A DNA stretch of 64,000 nucleotides from Microcoleus sp. bin38.metabat.b11b12b14.051 (GTDB lineage: Bacteria; Cyanobacteriota; Cyanobacteriia; Cyanobacteriales; Microcoleaceae). The notes under the pieces were generated by a model. The model searched no databases. It was given only the letters and a program-made list of their open reading frames with translations, and had not been told where the DNA came from. The first letter of the stretch is position 1. The number at the start of each line of letters is the position of its first letter. Shown here in pieces: positions 36,248-45,007 of the stretch. The position numbers and the translations under genes were made by a program. The DNA lies in the NCBI RefSeq assembly GCF_013299165.1, contig NZ_JAAFKD010000007.1, positions 124,001-188,000 of the forward strand. The letters are read 5' to 3'.

Positions 36248-38282
36248 CGCCGTACAAATCCCCCCACAAATTATCAGAAATCGCCGCTTCAATATCCCCC
36301 AACGACACCCCAGCTTTCTGCACTACATCTTTGCGGTGGAGAAACCTTTGGAAACTCGCGTGATAGATACTGTAATCAGGAGAACTATTACCACTGCGCC
36401 GCAAAAACTGATCCCAATCATCCAGAACTTCCTGCACATCTAAAGCATCTTCCTCAGCAAAATCCGCCAAAATATCGCAGGAAACCGGCTTCCGAGTTTT
36501 AGTCAACAAATAAATAACCTTCAACTTCCGGCGGCGCAATTCTTTATCCTTAACCACCATTTCCATCCGCGCCCAGTGCTTCTCATAATATCCTTCCAAC
36601 TCCCTCGGCAAATCTTGCAAACTCACATCGCTGTACTTGCCACTATTGATATCATTCAACACATAGCGGAGGTACATAAAATTATTTTGGCTTTTCTCTG
36701 CCACAACAGTCACAAACTGTTCCCAGCTCAAATTTTGACGGTTAATCCAATCCTGAATTGACGAACTATGGCTCGTGAATTTTTCAATATAAGCCTTGAC
36801 ATCTTTCAGACTTTCTGCACTGAACTGCATCAAATCAAAAACCTGATGATTCGCCGGCATTGACAGAGATTCCGGCCGCTTGGAAACAATAAAATAAACA
36901 TTGTCGGGCAAAGAATCCGGTAAATACAGAACATTGCTACCGCGTCCCTGCAAACTCAAATCCACTTCATCCAGCGCATCCACCACAAAAATTAACTTTT
37001 TGCCGTTCAATTTAGCCTTAACTTCCCCCAACAACCGACTTAAAAAATTGCCATCTCTCGTCGCATTCTCCGGCAATCTTGGATAATTGAGTTTAAAGCC
37101 TTGAATTAACTGAGTGCAGGCATTTTCCAGAAATTGTTCTGCCCGGACAATCCCTTGAGATTGCGAGTTAAAATGGACAATGCAGCGACGCTTCAGCAGC
37201 AGCACGCACATCGCCATAATTGAACTTTTCCCAACTCCCGGATCGGCTTCTAAAACAAAATAGCCTTTCGGATTGTCCTGCAAAAAGCGGCTAATTGCTT
37301 CAAACACAAACTTCCGGCCGGTAAAGTCTTGAACTTTCTCATTAATAATCGTCTCGCACTCGTATGGAAGCGGCAATTTCGGCGCGGAAGTATCCACTAA
37401 TCTTTGCAGCAAATCCTGTATTTGCCCTAAATCGGATCGGATGCCAATTTCGAGATACTCCAGCCTCACCATGACTTGACAAATCTGCTGCTGACTTGCC
37501 ACAGCCTCCAATTTATCGAGGATTTCCCGATTTTGCAGCCCCAAATCCTTGAGTTCGGCGATCGCAATTTGGTGCAGATTCAACACCATCCCGGCAAACT
37601 TCTGCCCACCATTGACTGCATCTTCTTTCAGCACTTCCCGAAACGCTTGCGGGAAAGTTGTGTGCAGTTTTTGCGCTGCCAACAGCACGATTTCACCATC
37701 GAAGGATTTGCCCTCACTCGCCGCAAATCCGTTGACAAAAATCTCCCAATCTTCGGCAGTCAATCCCGTAACTTCATCAAAATCATCAGCCGAAAATATC
37801 TTACTAAGTTGGTCTTCGGAAATCTTTAAAGCACTTGACGAATCCGTAATTTCTGTGTTAATATTGAACCAATATGTAATGCTTTCCTCGGCTAATTGGT
37901 TGAGTGCTTTTTGAGGATCGGGCAAACCCTTAGATTTGGCAAGTTCTTTCAACTCAGTCGATCGCGCCACCGACTTGAGAATATAGCCGATCGCCTCACC
38001 AGCCGCCCTAGTCAAATCGTGATTGTCCAGGATATGCTTATTCTTAGACAAGCGATCGACCATTTTCTGGTCAATACCACTCGCCAGCAGATTCCCAGTC
38101 AAACTAGAAACGATCGCCGATAACGCAGAAACACCCACAACTGCGATCGGGCCGCCGATAATGCCTGCTGCGACTTCCGCCCCTGGCCCGCCGAGCACAC
38201 TAGCAATAACCTGTCCGACAGTCATCACTGCACCGAATCCGATTAACCTAGTTTTAATATTTGCTAAATCTATCTGTGGCAT
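36240..38282 (-). CDS. NACHT STAND ATPase with N-terminal hydrophobic domain
   Basis: A 680-residue protein from ATG 38282 (MPQIDLANIKTRLIGFG). The N-terminus has a Gly/Ala/Val-rich hydrophobic region (VIASVLGGPGAEVAAGIIGG, VVGVSALSAIVSSLTGNLL), probably membrane-inserting, then a helical region to about 330. NACHT motifs are YFVLEADPGVGKSSIMAM (about 338-355) and KKLIFVVDALDEVDLSLQG (about 428-446), then a winged-helix/helical region ending SIYHASFQRFLH. A longer frame to 38420 would be translated from a repeat and is rejected. It overlaps the WD40 gene by 8 bases. Related split or fused NACHT-WD40 proteins act in bacterial immunity or signalling; the role here is unproven. Confidence 0.88.
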   Translation of the reverse strand: MPQIDLANIKTRLIGFGAVMTVGQVIASVLGGPGAEVAAGIIGGPIAVVGVSALSAIVSSLTGNLLASGIDQKMVDRLSKNKHILDNHDLTRAAGEAIGYILKSVARSTELKELAKSKGLPDPQKALNQLAEESITYWFNINTEITDSSSALKISEDQLSKIFSADDFDEVTGLTAEDWEIFVNGFAASEGKSFDGEIVLLAAQKLHTTFPQAFREVLKEDAVNGGQKFAGMVLNLHQIAIAELKDLGLQNREILDKLEAVASQQQICQVMVRLEYLEIGIRSDLGQIQDLLQRLVDTSAPKLPLPYECETIINEKVQDFTGRKFVFEAISRFLQDNPKGYFVLEADPGVGKSSIMAMCVLLLKRRCIVHFNSQSQGIVRAEQFLENACTQLIQGFKLNYPRLPENATRDGNFLSRLLGEVKAKLNGKKLIFVVDALDEVDLSLQGRGSNVLYLPDSLPDNVYFIVSKRPESLSMPANHQVFDLMQFSAESLKDVKAYIEKFTSHSSSIQDWINRQNLSWEQFVTVVAEKSQNNFMYLRYVLNDINSGKYSDVSLQDLPRELEGYYEKHWARMEMVVKDKELRRRKLKVIYLLTKTRKPVSCDILADFAEEDALDVQEVLDDWDQFLRRSGNSSPDYSIYHASFQRFLHRKDVVQKAGVSLGDIEAAISDNLWGDLYGDE

Positions 38283-38362
38283 AGAATTAAATATTTTTCT
38301 CACTTTGCCGTAGTTTAGCGCGGCGAGAGAATTGCCACAAGCGAGAAATGTGCAAAAAGTGC

Positions 38363-38432
38363 GATCGGAACGGGCAAGATGCCCGTTCCACAAAAATATT
38401 TTTTTCTGTGGAATGGGCATCTTGCCCGTTCC
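38363..38432. repeat. Facing GGAACGGGCAAGATGCC palindromes upstream of NACHT gene
   Basis: Two oppositely oriented copies around an ATTTTTTT centre. They produce a false N-terminal extension of the NACHT gene (MPIPQKKIFLWNGHLARSD). The pair could form a strong stem with a U-rich loop. Confidence 0.8.
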
Positions 38433-38536
38433 AAAATTTGATTAAAAAGACTTTTGCAACAGATATATTACCAGGCAGTAGCCTGGTAACAAGTTGAAAG
38501 CTCTTGTGGGATGTTACTCCTAGCCTGTCCGCAAAG

Positions 38537-39238
38537 CTACAAAACAGCCGCCACAGTAGCCATTAGCAAACCTTGAAACAATTTCACCCCATCAGTTTCG
38601 CCCAACATTGGATCAGAAGCCCTCTCAGGATGCGGCATCATTCCTAACACATTGCCTTGGCGATTGCAAATGCCAGCAATATTATTTAAAGAACCATTCG
38701 GATTACCAGCAGCGCTAATTTCCCCAGCACTCGTACAGTAGCGAAACAACACTTGATCGTGTTCTTCCAACTCTGCCAAAGTATCAGCATCAGCATAATA
38801 GTTGCCTTCACCGTGGGCGATCGGCAAATCGATGATTTCACCCGAACTATAGGCCGAAGTCCAGGGAGTATTACCGCGTTCAACTTTCAAAGAAGCGCGA
38901 TCGCAAATAAAATGCAATCCGGCATTCCGCACCAGAGCACCCGGTAACAAACCAGCCTCAGTCAACACCTGAAAACCATTGCAGATGCCGAGTACAAGCT
39001 TACCTTGTTTCGCGTGTTCCGCCGTAGCCTGCATCGCCGGAGAAAAACGGGCGATCGCACCGCACCGCAAATAATCTCCGTAACTGAAACCACCGGGAAT
39101 TACAATGATGTCAATATCCGAAATATCGGTATCTTCGTGCCAAATCATCCGCGTCTGTTGGTGTAGCAACCCTTGAGTTACCCACACCACATCGCGATCG
39201 CAATTTGAACCCGGAAAAACAATAACTCCAAATTTCAT
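38537..39238 (-). CDS. purQ: Phosphoribosylformylglycinamidine synthase subunit PurQ
   Basis: A 233-residue class I glutamine amidotransferase. [19 protein letters not shown] at the start, the nucleophile Cys in [31 protein letters not shown] and the catalytic His in [12 protein letters not shown] identify PurQ. It supplies ammonia to PurL for the fourth step of purine synthesis. The correct start is ATG 39238; the frame extends upstream to 39337 only because of a GGAAGAA minisatellite (SSFFLLP repeats). purS lies 266 bases upstream on the same strand, an interval now filled by that minisatellite and a partial MITE. Confidence 0.96.
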   Translation of the reverse strand: MKFGVIVFPGSNCDRDVVWVTQGLLHQQTRMIWHEDTDISDIDIIVIPGGFSYGDYLRCGAIARFSPAMQATAEHAKQGKLVLGICNGFQVLTEAGLLPGALVRNAGLHFICDRASLKVERGNTPWTSAYSSGEIIDLPIAHGEGNYYADADTLAELEEHDQVLFRYCTSAGEISAAGNPNGSLNNIAGICNRQGNVLGMMPHPERASDPMLGETDGVKLFQGLLMATVAAVL

Positions 39239-39240
39239 AA

Positions 39241-39330
39241 GCAGAAGGAAGAAGGAAGAAGGAAGAAGGAAGAAGGAAGAAGGAAGAGGGAAGAAGGAAG
39301 AGGGAAGAAGGAAGAAGGAAGAAGGAAGAA
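39241..39330. repeat. 7-bp minisatellite (GAAGAAG/GGAAGAA)
   Basis: About twelve copies of AGAAGGA with occasional GAGGGA variants lie directly upstream of the purQ start codon. The purine-rich tract sits immediately upstream of the start codon and may affect initiation. Confidence 0.85.
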
Positions 39331-39382
39331 GTGTCAACTTAAGACTTAAATCCTCTGTTTCTTTGGTTTGTATCGAAGCCTA

Positions 39383-39500
39383 GATCCCCCTAAATCCCCC
39401 TTAAAAAGGGGGACTTTGAGTGTTCCGAGTTCCTTCCTTTTTTAAGACAGACTTTGAAAACTCTTGTCCCCCCCTTATTAAGGGGGGCGCCGGGGGGATC
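39383..39500. mobile_element. Partial MITE (C/G-run core only)
   Basis: GATCCCCCTAAATCCCCC at the left and GGGGGGCGCCGGGGGGATC at the right match the interior of the elements at 16168-16305 and 55424-55560, but the CAATACGG outer ends are missing. It separates purS from purQ. Confidence 0.7.
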
Positions 39501-39504
39501 GAAT

Positions 39505-39789
39505 TTATACCCCTGCTGTCTCAACAGGTACAGGAATGACAGTCAAATCAAAGCGATAATTCTCAATCACCGGATTCGCCAAAAGTTGATCGCAAACGCG
39601 ATCGAGTTGTTCGCGCGCGATCGACTCATCAGCAGCAGTCAGCGTCAATTCAACGTACTTCCCGATACGCACGCGCTCAACATTGTCGTATCCCATGTGT
39701 TGCAAACCAGACTGTACGGCAGTACCGGCGGGGTCTAAAACCGAAGGGCGGAGAGTAACATAGATTTGGGCAAGATATTTCTGAGTCAC
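39505..39789 (-). CDS. purS: Phosphoribosylformylglycinamidine synthase subunit PurS
   Basis: A 94-residue protein reading QKYLAQIYVTLRPSVLDPAG, TAVQSGLQHMGYDNVERVRI, GKYVELTLTA and DQLLANPVIENY, the complete PurS sequence. PurS bridges PurL and PurQ in the FGAM synthase complex. I start at GTG 39789, which gives the expected MTQKYLAQIYV opening; the longer frame begins at TTG 39816 with nine non-conserved residues. No clear Shine-Dalgarno sequence. Directly upstream of purQ but separated by repeats. Confidence 0.92.
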   Translation of the reverse strand: MTQKYLAQIYVTLRPSVLDPAGTAVQSGLQHMGYDNVERVRIGKYVELTLTAADESIAREQLDRVCDQLLANPVIENYRFDLTVIPVPVETAGV

Positions 39790-39816
39790 GGGAATGTTGC
39801 GATAGGTGATGTGCAA

Positions 39817-40479
39817 GTTAGCGCCATTGTATTCTACAACTGAGCAACGCGCGATCGACCTTTCACACCAAATCCGCGCTTAACACCCTCTTACTCTTAA
39901 GTCCGCGGAGGCGGACATCGTTTGTGTAGACGCGGTTTCAACCGCCGAGTCTTCTATAGAACCCATTTGATATCTATTCTGCGTAAATCTCAGAAACCGG
40001 GTTTCTCTCGGTATTTCTCGTGACCAACCCAAAAACTCGTAGAAACCCGGTTTCTTGCCCCGGGCGTAAATCTCAGAAACCGGGTTAATCTCGGTATTTC
40101 TCGTCACCCAACCCAAAAACTCAAAGATGTCAAATGGGTTCTATAGCCTTTCTCAAAAAGGTGAGGTATGACTGACAGCTTATATAACCACTAAACTAAG
40201 AGGGCTGAAGCCCAACAACGTCCGCGAATCTATCTGAGAAGTGCTATATAAACCAAGATTTGCGCTTAATACCCTCTTACTCTTAGTCCGCGGAGGCGGA
40301 CATTGTTTGTGTAGACGCGGTTTCAACCGCCGAGTCTTCCCCTCGGACATCGTTTGTATAGACGCGGTTTCAACCGCCGAGTATTGGTTCGTGTAGACCA
40401 GGATTTGATATGACTCCCCCAAGTAAGATAGCCTAGAAATAGGGAGAAATCCGATTCCAGCAGACTACACAAAAAAAAT
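39817..40479. other. Repeat-filled spacer between purS and the Fur-family gene
   Basis: Divergent genes flank this region, so both promoters must be near its ends. The middle has parts of the GGCGGTTGAAACCGC element at 39899-39946 and 40283-40381 and AAACCGGGTTT palindromes at 39995-40090. Two copies of a GAACCCATTTGA/TCAAATGGGTTC-type sequence (about 39960 and 40130) form an inverted pair enclosing the palindromes. No credible reading frame. Confidence 0.6.
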
Positions 40480-40872
40480 ATGAGAACCAACCGCACCCGC
40501 AGTCAGGAGCGTATATTAAACTTGCTCAAGACCTTAAATCGATCGCTCTCAGCGCAAGATATCTACCTAGAACTCCGTAATAGCGACCAAAGCATGGGCT
40601 TAGCAACAGTTTACCGCTCCCTCGACGGCTTAAAGCGCGAGGGCTTCGTGCAAGTCAGAACCCTTGCTAGTGGCGAGTCTCTCTACGGTGCCGCCCACCA
40701 AGACCAACATCACCTCACTTGTCTCGAATGTGGCGCGTCAATTACGATCGACCAATGCCCCGTGCATCACCTCGAAACCCAACTGCAACAATCTCATTCT
40801 TTCAAAATTTACTATCACACATTGGAATTTTTCGGATTGTGCGATCGATGTACTATCGCTCAAGAATCTTAG
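40480..40872 (+). CDS. Fur-family transcriptional regulator (Zur/FurB-like)
   Basis: A 130-residue repressor. Helix-turn-helix: RILNLLKTLNRSLSAQDIYL and GLATVYRSLDGLKREGFVQV. The dimerisation domain has HQDQHHLTCLECG and a C-terminal CDRC, the two CXXC pairs for structural zinc, plus HSFKIYYHTLEFFGLC. The short N-terminus and these motifs place it nearer Zur/FurB than the iron regulator Fur, but the metal cannot be fixed by eye. It starts at ATG 40480 after an A-run. No transporter gene is adjacent to suggest its regulon. Confidence 0.9.
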   Translation: MRTNRTRSQERILNLLKTLNRSLSAQDIYLELRNSDQSMGLATVYRSLDGLKREGFVQVRTLASGESLYGAAHQDQHHLTCLECGASITIDQCPVHHLETQLQQSHSFKIYYHTLEFFGLCDRCTIAQES

Positions 40873-40893
40873 TCATTGGTCATTTGTCATTGG

Positions 40894-41140
40894 TCAATTG
40901 TCACTTATATATTTTGGTATCAACCGCCGGGACAGCAGCACAAAAACTGTCGAAAATACCATCCACAGGAATATTTGTAAATTAACGTAATGTAAAACTA
41001 GAGAGCATCCAGCTACGGCGAAGGCACTCAGCCCCATCATAAAAGCAACAAAAGCAGTGGGGAGAAATAGCTCTGCCAAACAGAGCAAAGCCCCAACTAG
41101 CAGCCAAAGGAGCGTGGGAATCCAGATCGTAAAAGAATTG
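40894..41140 (-). pseudogene. NfeD-like membrane protein, truncated
   Basis: The frame reads TLLWLLVGALLCLAELFLP, TAFVAFMMGLSAFAVAG and LQIFLWMVFSTVFVLLSRR, the N-terminal membrane part of NfeD-like proteins (partners of membrane proteases and SPFH proteins). It then ends after LIPKYISDN, so the OB-fold domain that makes up the second half of the family is absent. No ATG or GTG is available before the conserved TLLWLL segment; only a late TTG (41088) exists. GTCATTGGTCATT repeats abut the 3' break at about 40873-40900. I read it as a decayed gene. Confidence 0.65.
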
Positions 41141-41467
41141 GTGATACTATGAAATATCTTAGATTTGAAATTTGAGATGTAACAATTGCGAACAACTGAG
41201 TTTGCAAGGGTTTGCGACTTGCTGGCCTGAATGCACGATTTTTCCGATCGCCGTACTCGGTTGAGGCTTCCATCCTACTCAAACTCTGAGTATTAGTAGC
41301 TTAAATTACAATTTTCGCCGATCGACATTGGCAGCAACTACAATTTCTCCCTGCCCCAAAGCCAGTTAAGAAATTGATAGGGGCTAAAATCAGTTTATTC
41401 TCAAGTTGATGAATTTGAGCCTCGGAATCATATATCTTCAGAATGTTTTTACACAAACTATTTCAAT
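41141..41467. promoter_or_regulatory. Upstream region of the PP2C gene
   Basis: About 330 bases with no credible frame. It should contain the promoter of the PP2C gene starting at 41468. An AT-rich run at 41400-41460 directly precedes the ATG. Confidence 0.4.
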
Positions 41468-43630
41468 ATGATCAGTAGTTTCTCCGAACCCATTTATTGC
41501 CCGAATCTGAGCTGTTCCGATCCCGGCAATACCTTTGGCCGCCAGCACTGTGCAGCTTGCGAAACCGATTTAATTTATCGCTATTTGTGGGCGGTGGGCC
41601 CAGCAGTCGAGGAAGTGCCGACAGGTAAGGTAATCGCCGATCGATATTTTGTCATTGCACCCCAAATCTGGCTTGACAGCCGTCCGTCTATCCCTCCCAG
41701 TGTCCCCGAACAACTGCCGGATAGCATCATGCCTTACCTGCATTTGTATCCCGAGCGGCTGCATACGCCGGAAGTATACGGCTTTTGTGCCCTCGGGGAA
41801 GCAGCGGCAGCCACAGAGGTGCTGTTGTTGGAAAATGTGCCGGTCAATAATTTCGGTAGCCTGTATCCTTCCATTCTAGAAGCTTGGGCTCAGACAAGTG
41901 CCGCGCGCCAGGTTTACTGGCTGTGGCAAATGCTGCAACTGTGGACGCCGCTTTCCGAACAAGGAGTCGCTGCGAGTTTGCTGGTACCAGAAAATTTGCG
42001 GGTGGAAGGTTGGCGGGTGCGCCTGCTGCAACTGCACCCTGGAAATTTTGTACCCACACTCAAGGATTTGGGAGATGTGTGGTCAGGTTTGGTGGAATCG
42101 GCCCACCCTGATGTGCAGTCGAAACTCGGGGAGATTTGTGTATTTATGCGCCGCAGCAGCATGAATTTTGATGCGATCGCCCTGGAACTAAACGATTTAC
42201 TATTAGAACAAGCTGCTAAATTGCCCCTGCATTTAGAAGTAGTCGGCCTCACCGACACCGGGCCGCAGCGATCTAAAAATGAAGACAGTTGCTATCCGAC
42301 TGCTGCTGATTTTCAATCGCTCAAAACGGGCGGAAATGACAAACTAATTCCTTACTTGACAATGGTTTGCGACGGGGTTGGAGGCCACGAAGGAGGAGAA
42401 GTTGCCAGTCAATTAGCCGTGCAGTCTCTGAAAGCTTTAATCCAAAATTTGCTCGCCGAAATCGCCGAACAACAAGAGTTGATGGCGCCAGCAATGGTCG
42501 TCAAACAACTTGAAGAAATCGTGAAGGTTGTGAATAATGTGATTTCTGCTCAAAATAACGAGCAAGGAAAAGAGTTGCGCCAGCGCATGGGAACTACTTT
42601 GGTGATGGCTCTCCAGTTGCCTCAAAAAGTGAAAGTTTCCGAGGATCTACCGTCGAATAACAGTCACGAACTTTATTTGGTCAATGTTGGAGACAGCCGC
42701 GCCTATTGGATTGGCAACAATTACTGTCAGCGCCTGACTGTAGACGACGATGTAGCGTCTAGGGAAGTGCACCTAGGACACAGTTTATCCTGGGAGACTC
42801 AATTGCGATCGGACGCCGGAGCCCTGACTCAAGCTTTGGGCACGCGGGACGGCGATTTTCTGCGCCCGACAATTCAGCGATTTATTGTCGAAGAAGAAGG
42901 CTTGCTGCTGCTGTGCTCCGATGGTTTGAGCGATAACGACTGGGTAGAGCAATCTTGGCAGAATTACGGCCCAGAGGTACTTGAGGGCAAAATGTCCTTG
43001 GAAGCGGCGGCTGTGTCTTGGGTGCGCCTCGCCAACGAGAAAAACGGTTACGATAACACTTCTGTGGTGGTGACTCACTGTCGGATGTCGCCGGAGAGAC
43101 TGGTGTTATTCGATACGGCGGGTGCGTCAGCGGCGGTGTCATCGGCGCCCGTGTCATCCGCGTCAGTGTCGCTACCGCCCTCCCTCCCGACATCCCTCCA
43201 AAAAACGGGCAGGATGCCAGAATCTCAGCTTTCTGAATCTTCCAAACAGTTGCTGTACCCGGAAACTGCCCCCGCGGGGGAACCAGTTCAAAGAAAGAAT
43301 CCCAAGCGTTGGCTGCCTTTGCTGGGGCTGTTGGTGCTGATGCTAGTCTTCGCGGGTTTAGGTTTGTGGGTGCGTAGCCTCCAAAACCCCAGCCCCGATC
43401 CCGAACAACTGCCACCACCGCCGGAAACTACCGCCCCAACTCCTGCGGATATTCCTTCGCCCGGTGCAAATATTCCTGCGCCCGGTGGCGAGAGTCCCTC
43501 GCCCGGTGGCGAGAGTCCCTCGCCCTCGCCAGAGTCTCCTACTTCGGAGAGCCCCTCACCCTCACCAGAATCAACTCCTGCGGATATTCCCTCGCCCGGG
43601 GCCGAGAGTCCCTCGCCATCACCGCAGTAA
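41468..43630 (+). CDS. Membrane-anchored PP2C-type Ser/Thr phosphatase
   Basis: A 720-residue protein. Residues 1-40 form a zinc-ribbon-like motif (CPNLSCSDPGN...HCAACETD). A helical region (40-250) resembles the inactive kinase-like domain often placed here. The PP2C domain (about 255-535) has GLTDTGPQRSKNEDS, MVCDGVGGHEGGEVAS, LVNVGDSRAYWIG, LLCSDGLSDNDW and DNTSVVVTHC, including the metal-binding Asp residues. A membrane span follows (LPLLGLLVLMLVFAGLGLWV, about 616-636) and then a Pro/Ser repeat tail (ESPSPGGESPSPG) presumably outside. It would dephosphorylate Hanks-type kinase substrates. Starts at ATG 41468. Ends 26 bases from the convergent potA gene. Confidence 0.9.
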   Translation: MISSFSEPIYCPNLSCSDPGNTFGRQHCAACETDLIYRYLWAVGPAVEEVPTGKVIADRYFVIAPQIWLDSRPSIPPSVPEQLPDSIMPYLHLYPERLHTPEVYGFCALGEAAAATEVLLLENVPVNNFGSLYPSILEAWAQTSAARQVYWLWQMLQLWTPLSEQGVAASLLVPENLRVEGWRVRLLQLHPGNFVPTLKDLGDVWSGLVESAHPDVQSKLGEICVFMRRSSMNFDAIALELNDLLLEQAAKLPLHLEVVGLTDTGPQRSKNEDSCYPTAADFQSLKTGGNDKLIPYLTMVCDGVGGHEGGEVASQLAVQSLKALIQNLLAEIAEQQELMAPAMVVKQLEEIVKVVNNVISAQNNEQGKELRQRMGTTLVMALQLPQKVKVSEDLPSNNSHELYLVNVGDSRAYWIGNNYCQRLTVDDDVASREVHLGHSLSWETQLRSDAGALTQALGTRDGDFLRPTIQRFIVEEEGLLLLCSDGLSDNDWVEQSWQNYGPEVLEGKMSLEAAAVSWVRLANEKNGYDNTSVVVTHCRMSPERLVLFDTAGASAAVSSAPVSSASVSLPPSLPTSLQKTGRMPESQLSESSKQLLYPETAPAGEPVQRKNPKRWLPLLGLLVLMLVFAGLGLWVRSLQNPSPDPEQLPPPPETTAPTPADIPSPGANIPAPGGESPSPGGESPSPSPESPTSESPSPSPESTPADIPSPGAESPSPSPQ

Positions 43631-43655
43631 GGCAGAGCGAATTCATCAGGACGTT

Positions 43656-44744
43656 TCAAAAAATGCAGATACTTTCCGGCGGCACCGCGACTTTAACGCT
43701 GTCGCCCACTTTGTGCCGCTGCAAGTCATCTCTGTGCAAGTTTTGTCGGCGAAGGGCGATCGAGCTTTTGGCAGTCAGGCGCACCTTATAACGCGTGTCA
43801 GTACCAATATAAATCGCCTCTTCTACTACTCCGGGCCAGATATTTTCAGCCTGATAATTAGCCGGGTAAATAGCAGCTTTTTCCGGCCGCAACACCAGAG
43901 TAACAACTTTCCCAGCGGGCAAATTTTCTGATGTCGCAACTAACACGGGCAACTGCTGGTCAACCAACACGATTATTTTACCCTCTTGCTTTTCTACTAC
44001 TCGCCCGGTCAAGAAATTGCTCTCCCCAATAAAATCAGCAACGAACTGCGTTTTAGGATATTCATAAATATCCACAGGCGTCCCGACTTGTTGCAGTTTT
44101 CCTCCATCCATCACAGCAATTCTATCCGACATTGTGAGAGCTTCTTCTTGGTCGTGAGTCACATAAATAAATGTAATTCCCAATTGGCGCTGCATTTTTT
44201 TTAATTCTAATTGCATCTCTTTACGCAATTTTAAATCCAGCGCTCCTAAGGGCTCGTCCAACAGCAAAACAGAAGGCTCTTTGACCAACGCCCTCGCCAG
44301 CGCTACTCGCTGCTGCTGTCCTCCTGAGAGTTGGCGGGGATAGCGTTTTTCTACATCTGTTAGCTGTACTAATGCTAAAGCTCGCGCCACGCGATCGCGA
44401 ATTGTTGGCGGGCGCAAATTCTCCATTTCCAACCCAAATGCAGCATTTTGTGCTACAGTCATGTGCGGAAATAAAGCATAGTTTTGAAATACCGTATTTA
44501 CTGGGCGGTGAAATGGCGGGCGATTTTGCATCGGTTCGCCCTGAATGTAAATTTCGCCCGCTGTGGGAGTTTCAAAACCAGCGATCATTCGCAAAGTTGT
44601 AGTTTTTCCGCAGCCGGAAGGGCCGAGCAAAGAAAAGAATTCGCGTTCTTTAATTTGCAGGTTGATATTGTCTACAGCCAAGAAATCTTGACTGCGAGCG
44701 CTTTTAAATACTTTGGAAATGTCTAAAAGTTCTACGGCGTGCAT
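43656..44744 (-). CDS. potA: Spermidine/putrescine ABC transporter ATPase PotA
   Basis: A 362-residue ABC ATPase. Walker [22 protein letters not shown]-loop [13 protein letters not shown], signature [20 protein letters not shown], Walker [16 protein letters not shown] and H-loop [13 protein letters not shown] are all intact. The C-terminal TOBE region ([20 protein letters not shown]) is typical of PotA. It energises polyamine uptake by PotBC with PotD. Starts at ATG 44744, 263 bases after potD; the gap contains a GGTGCGTC hairpin at 44812-44880 and looks repeat-invaded. Confidence 0.92.
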   Translation of the reverse strand: MHAVELLDISKVFKSARSQDFLAVDNINLQIKEREFFSLLGPSGCGKTTTLRMIAGFETPTAGEIYIQGEPMQNRPPFHRPVNTVFQNYALFPHMTVAQNAAFGLEMENLRPPTIRDRVARALALVQLTDVEKRYPRQLSGGQQQRVALARALVKEPSVLLLDEPLGALDLKLRKEMQLELKKMQRQLGITFIYVTHDQEEALTMSDRIAVMDGGKLQQVGTPVDIYEYPKTQFVADFIGESNFLTGRVVEKQEGKIIVLVDQQLPVLVATSENLPAGKVVTLVLRPEKAAIYPANYQAENIWPGVVEEAIYIGTDTRYKVRLTAKSSIALRRQNLHRDDLQRHKVGDSVKVAVPPESICIF

Positions 44745-44811
44745 TTTTATCTATCCTAGTAGGGATCGTTAGCAATTAAGCTATTGTGGATTTTAATTTA
44801 ATTTTTAGTTA

Positions 44812-44880
44812 TTGTAGGGTGCGTCAGGGCTGAATGTTCTGACGAGATACTGAATAATTTTCCCCCTGACGCACCCTACA
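44812..44880. repeat. GTAGGGTGCGTCAGG hairpin
   Basis: TGTAGGGTGCGTCAGGG at the left faces CCCTGACGCACCCTACA at the right, giving a stem of about 16 bp. The loop is unrelated to the other copies. The same stem sequence is repeated five times at 54099-54545. Confidence 0.85.
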
Positions 44881-45007
44881 GTTAGTTACTCGCTTTCTAC
44901 TCGTTACCAAGCAGAGCCTGGTAACAAGCCAAATAATCAAACTATTTATTTTCTTGTGGGGTGGGCTTCTAGCCTGCCCCAAATCTGCAATTTAAACGTG
45001 AAAAATC

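Noticed and set aside
38283-38420. Upstream extension of the NACHT gene
   Set aside because: These codons are translated from the GGAACGGGCAAGATGCC palindrome pair; the conserved start MPQIDLANI is at 38282.
39239-39337. Upstream extension of purQ
   Set aside because: It is made of SSFFLLP repeats from the GGAAGAA minisatellite; PurQ begins with [12 protein letters not shown].
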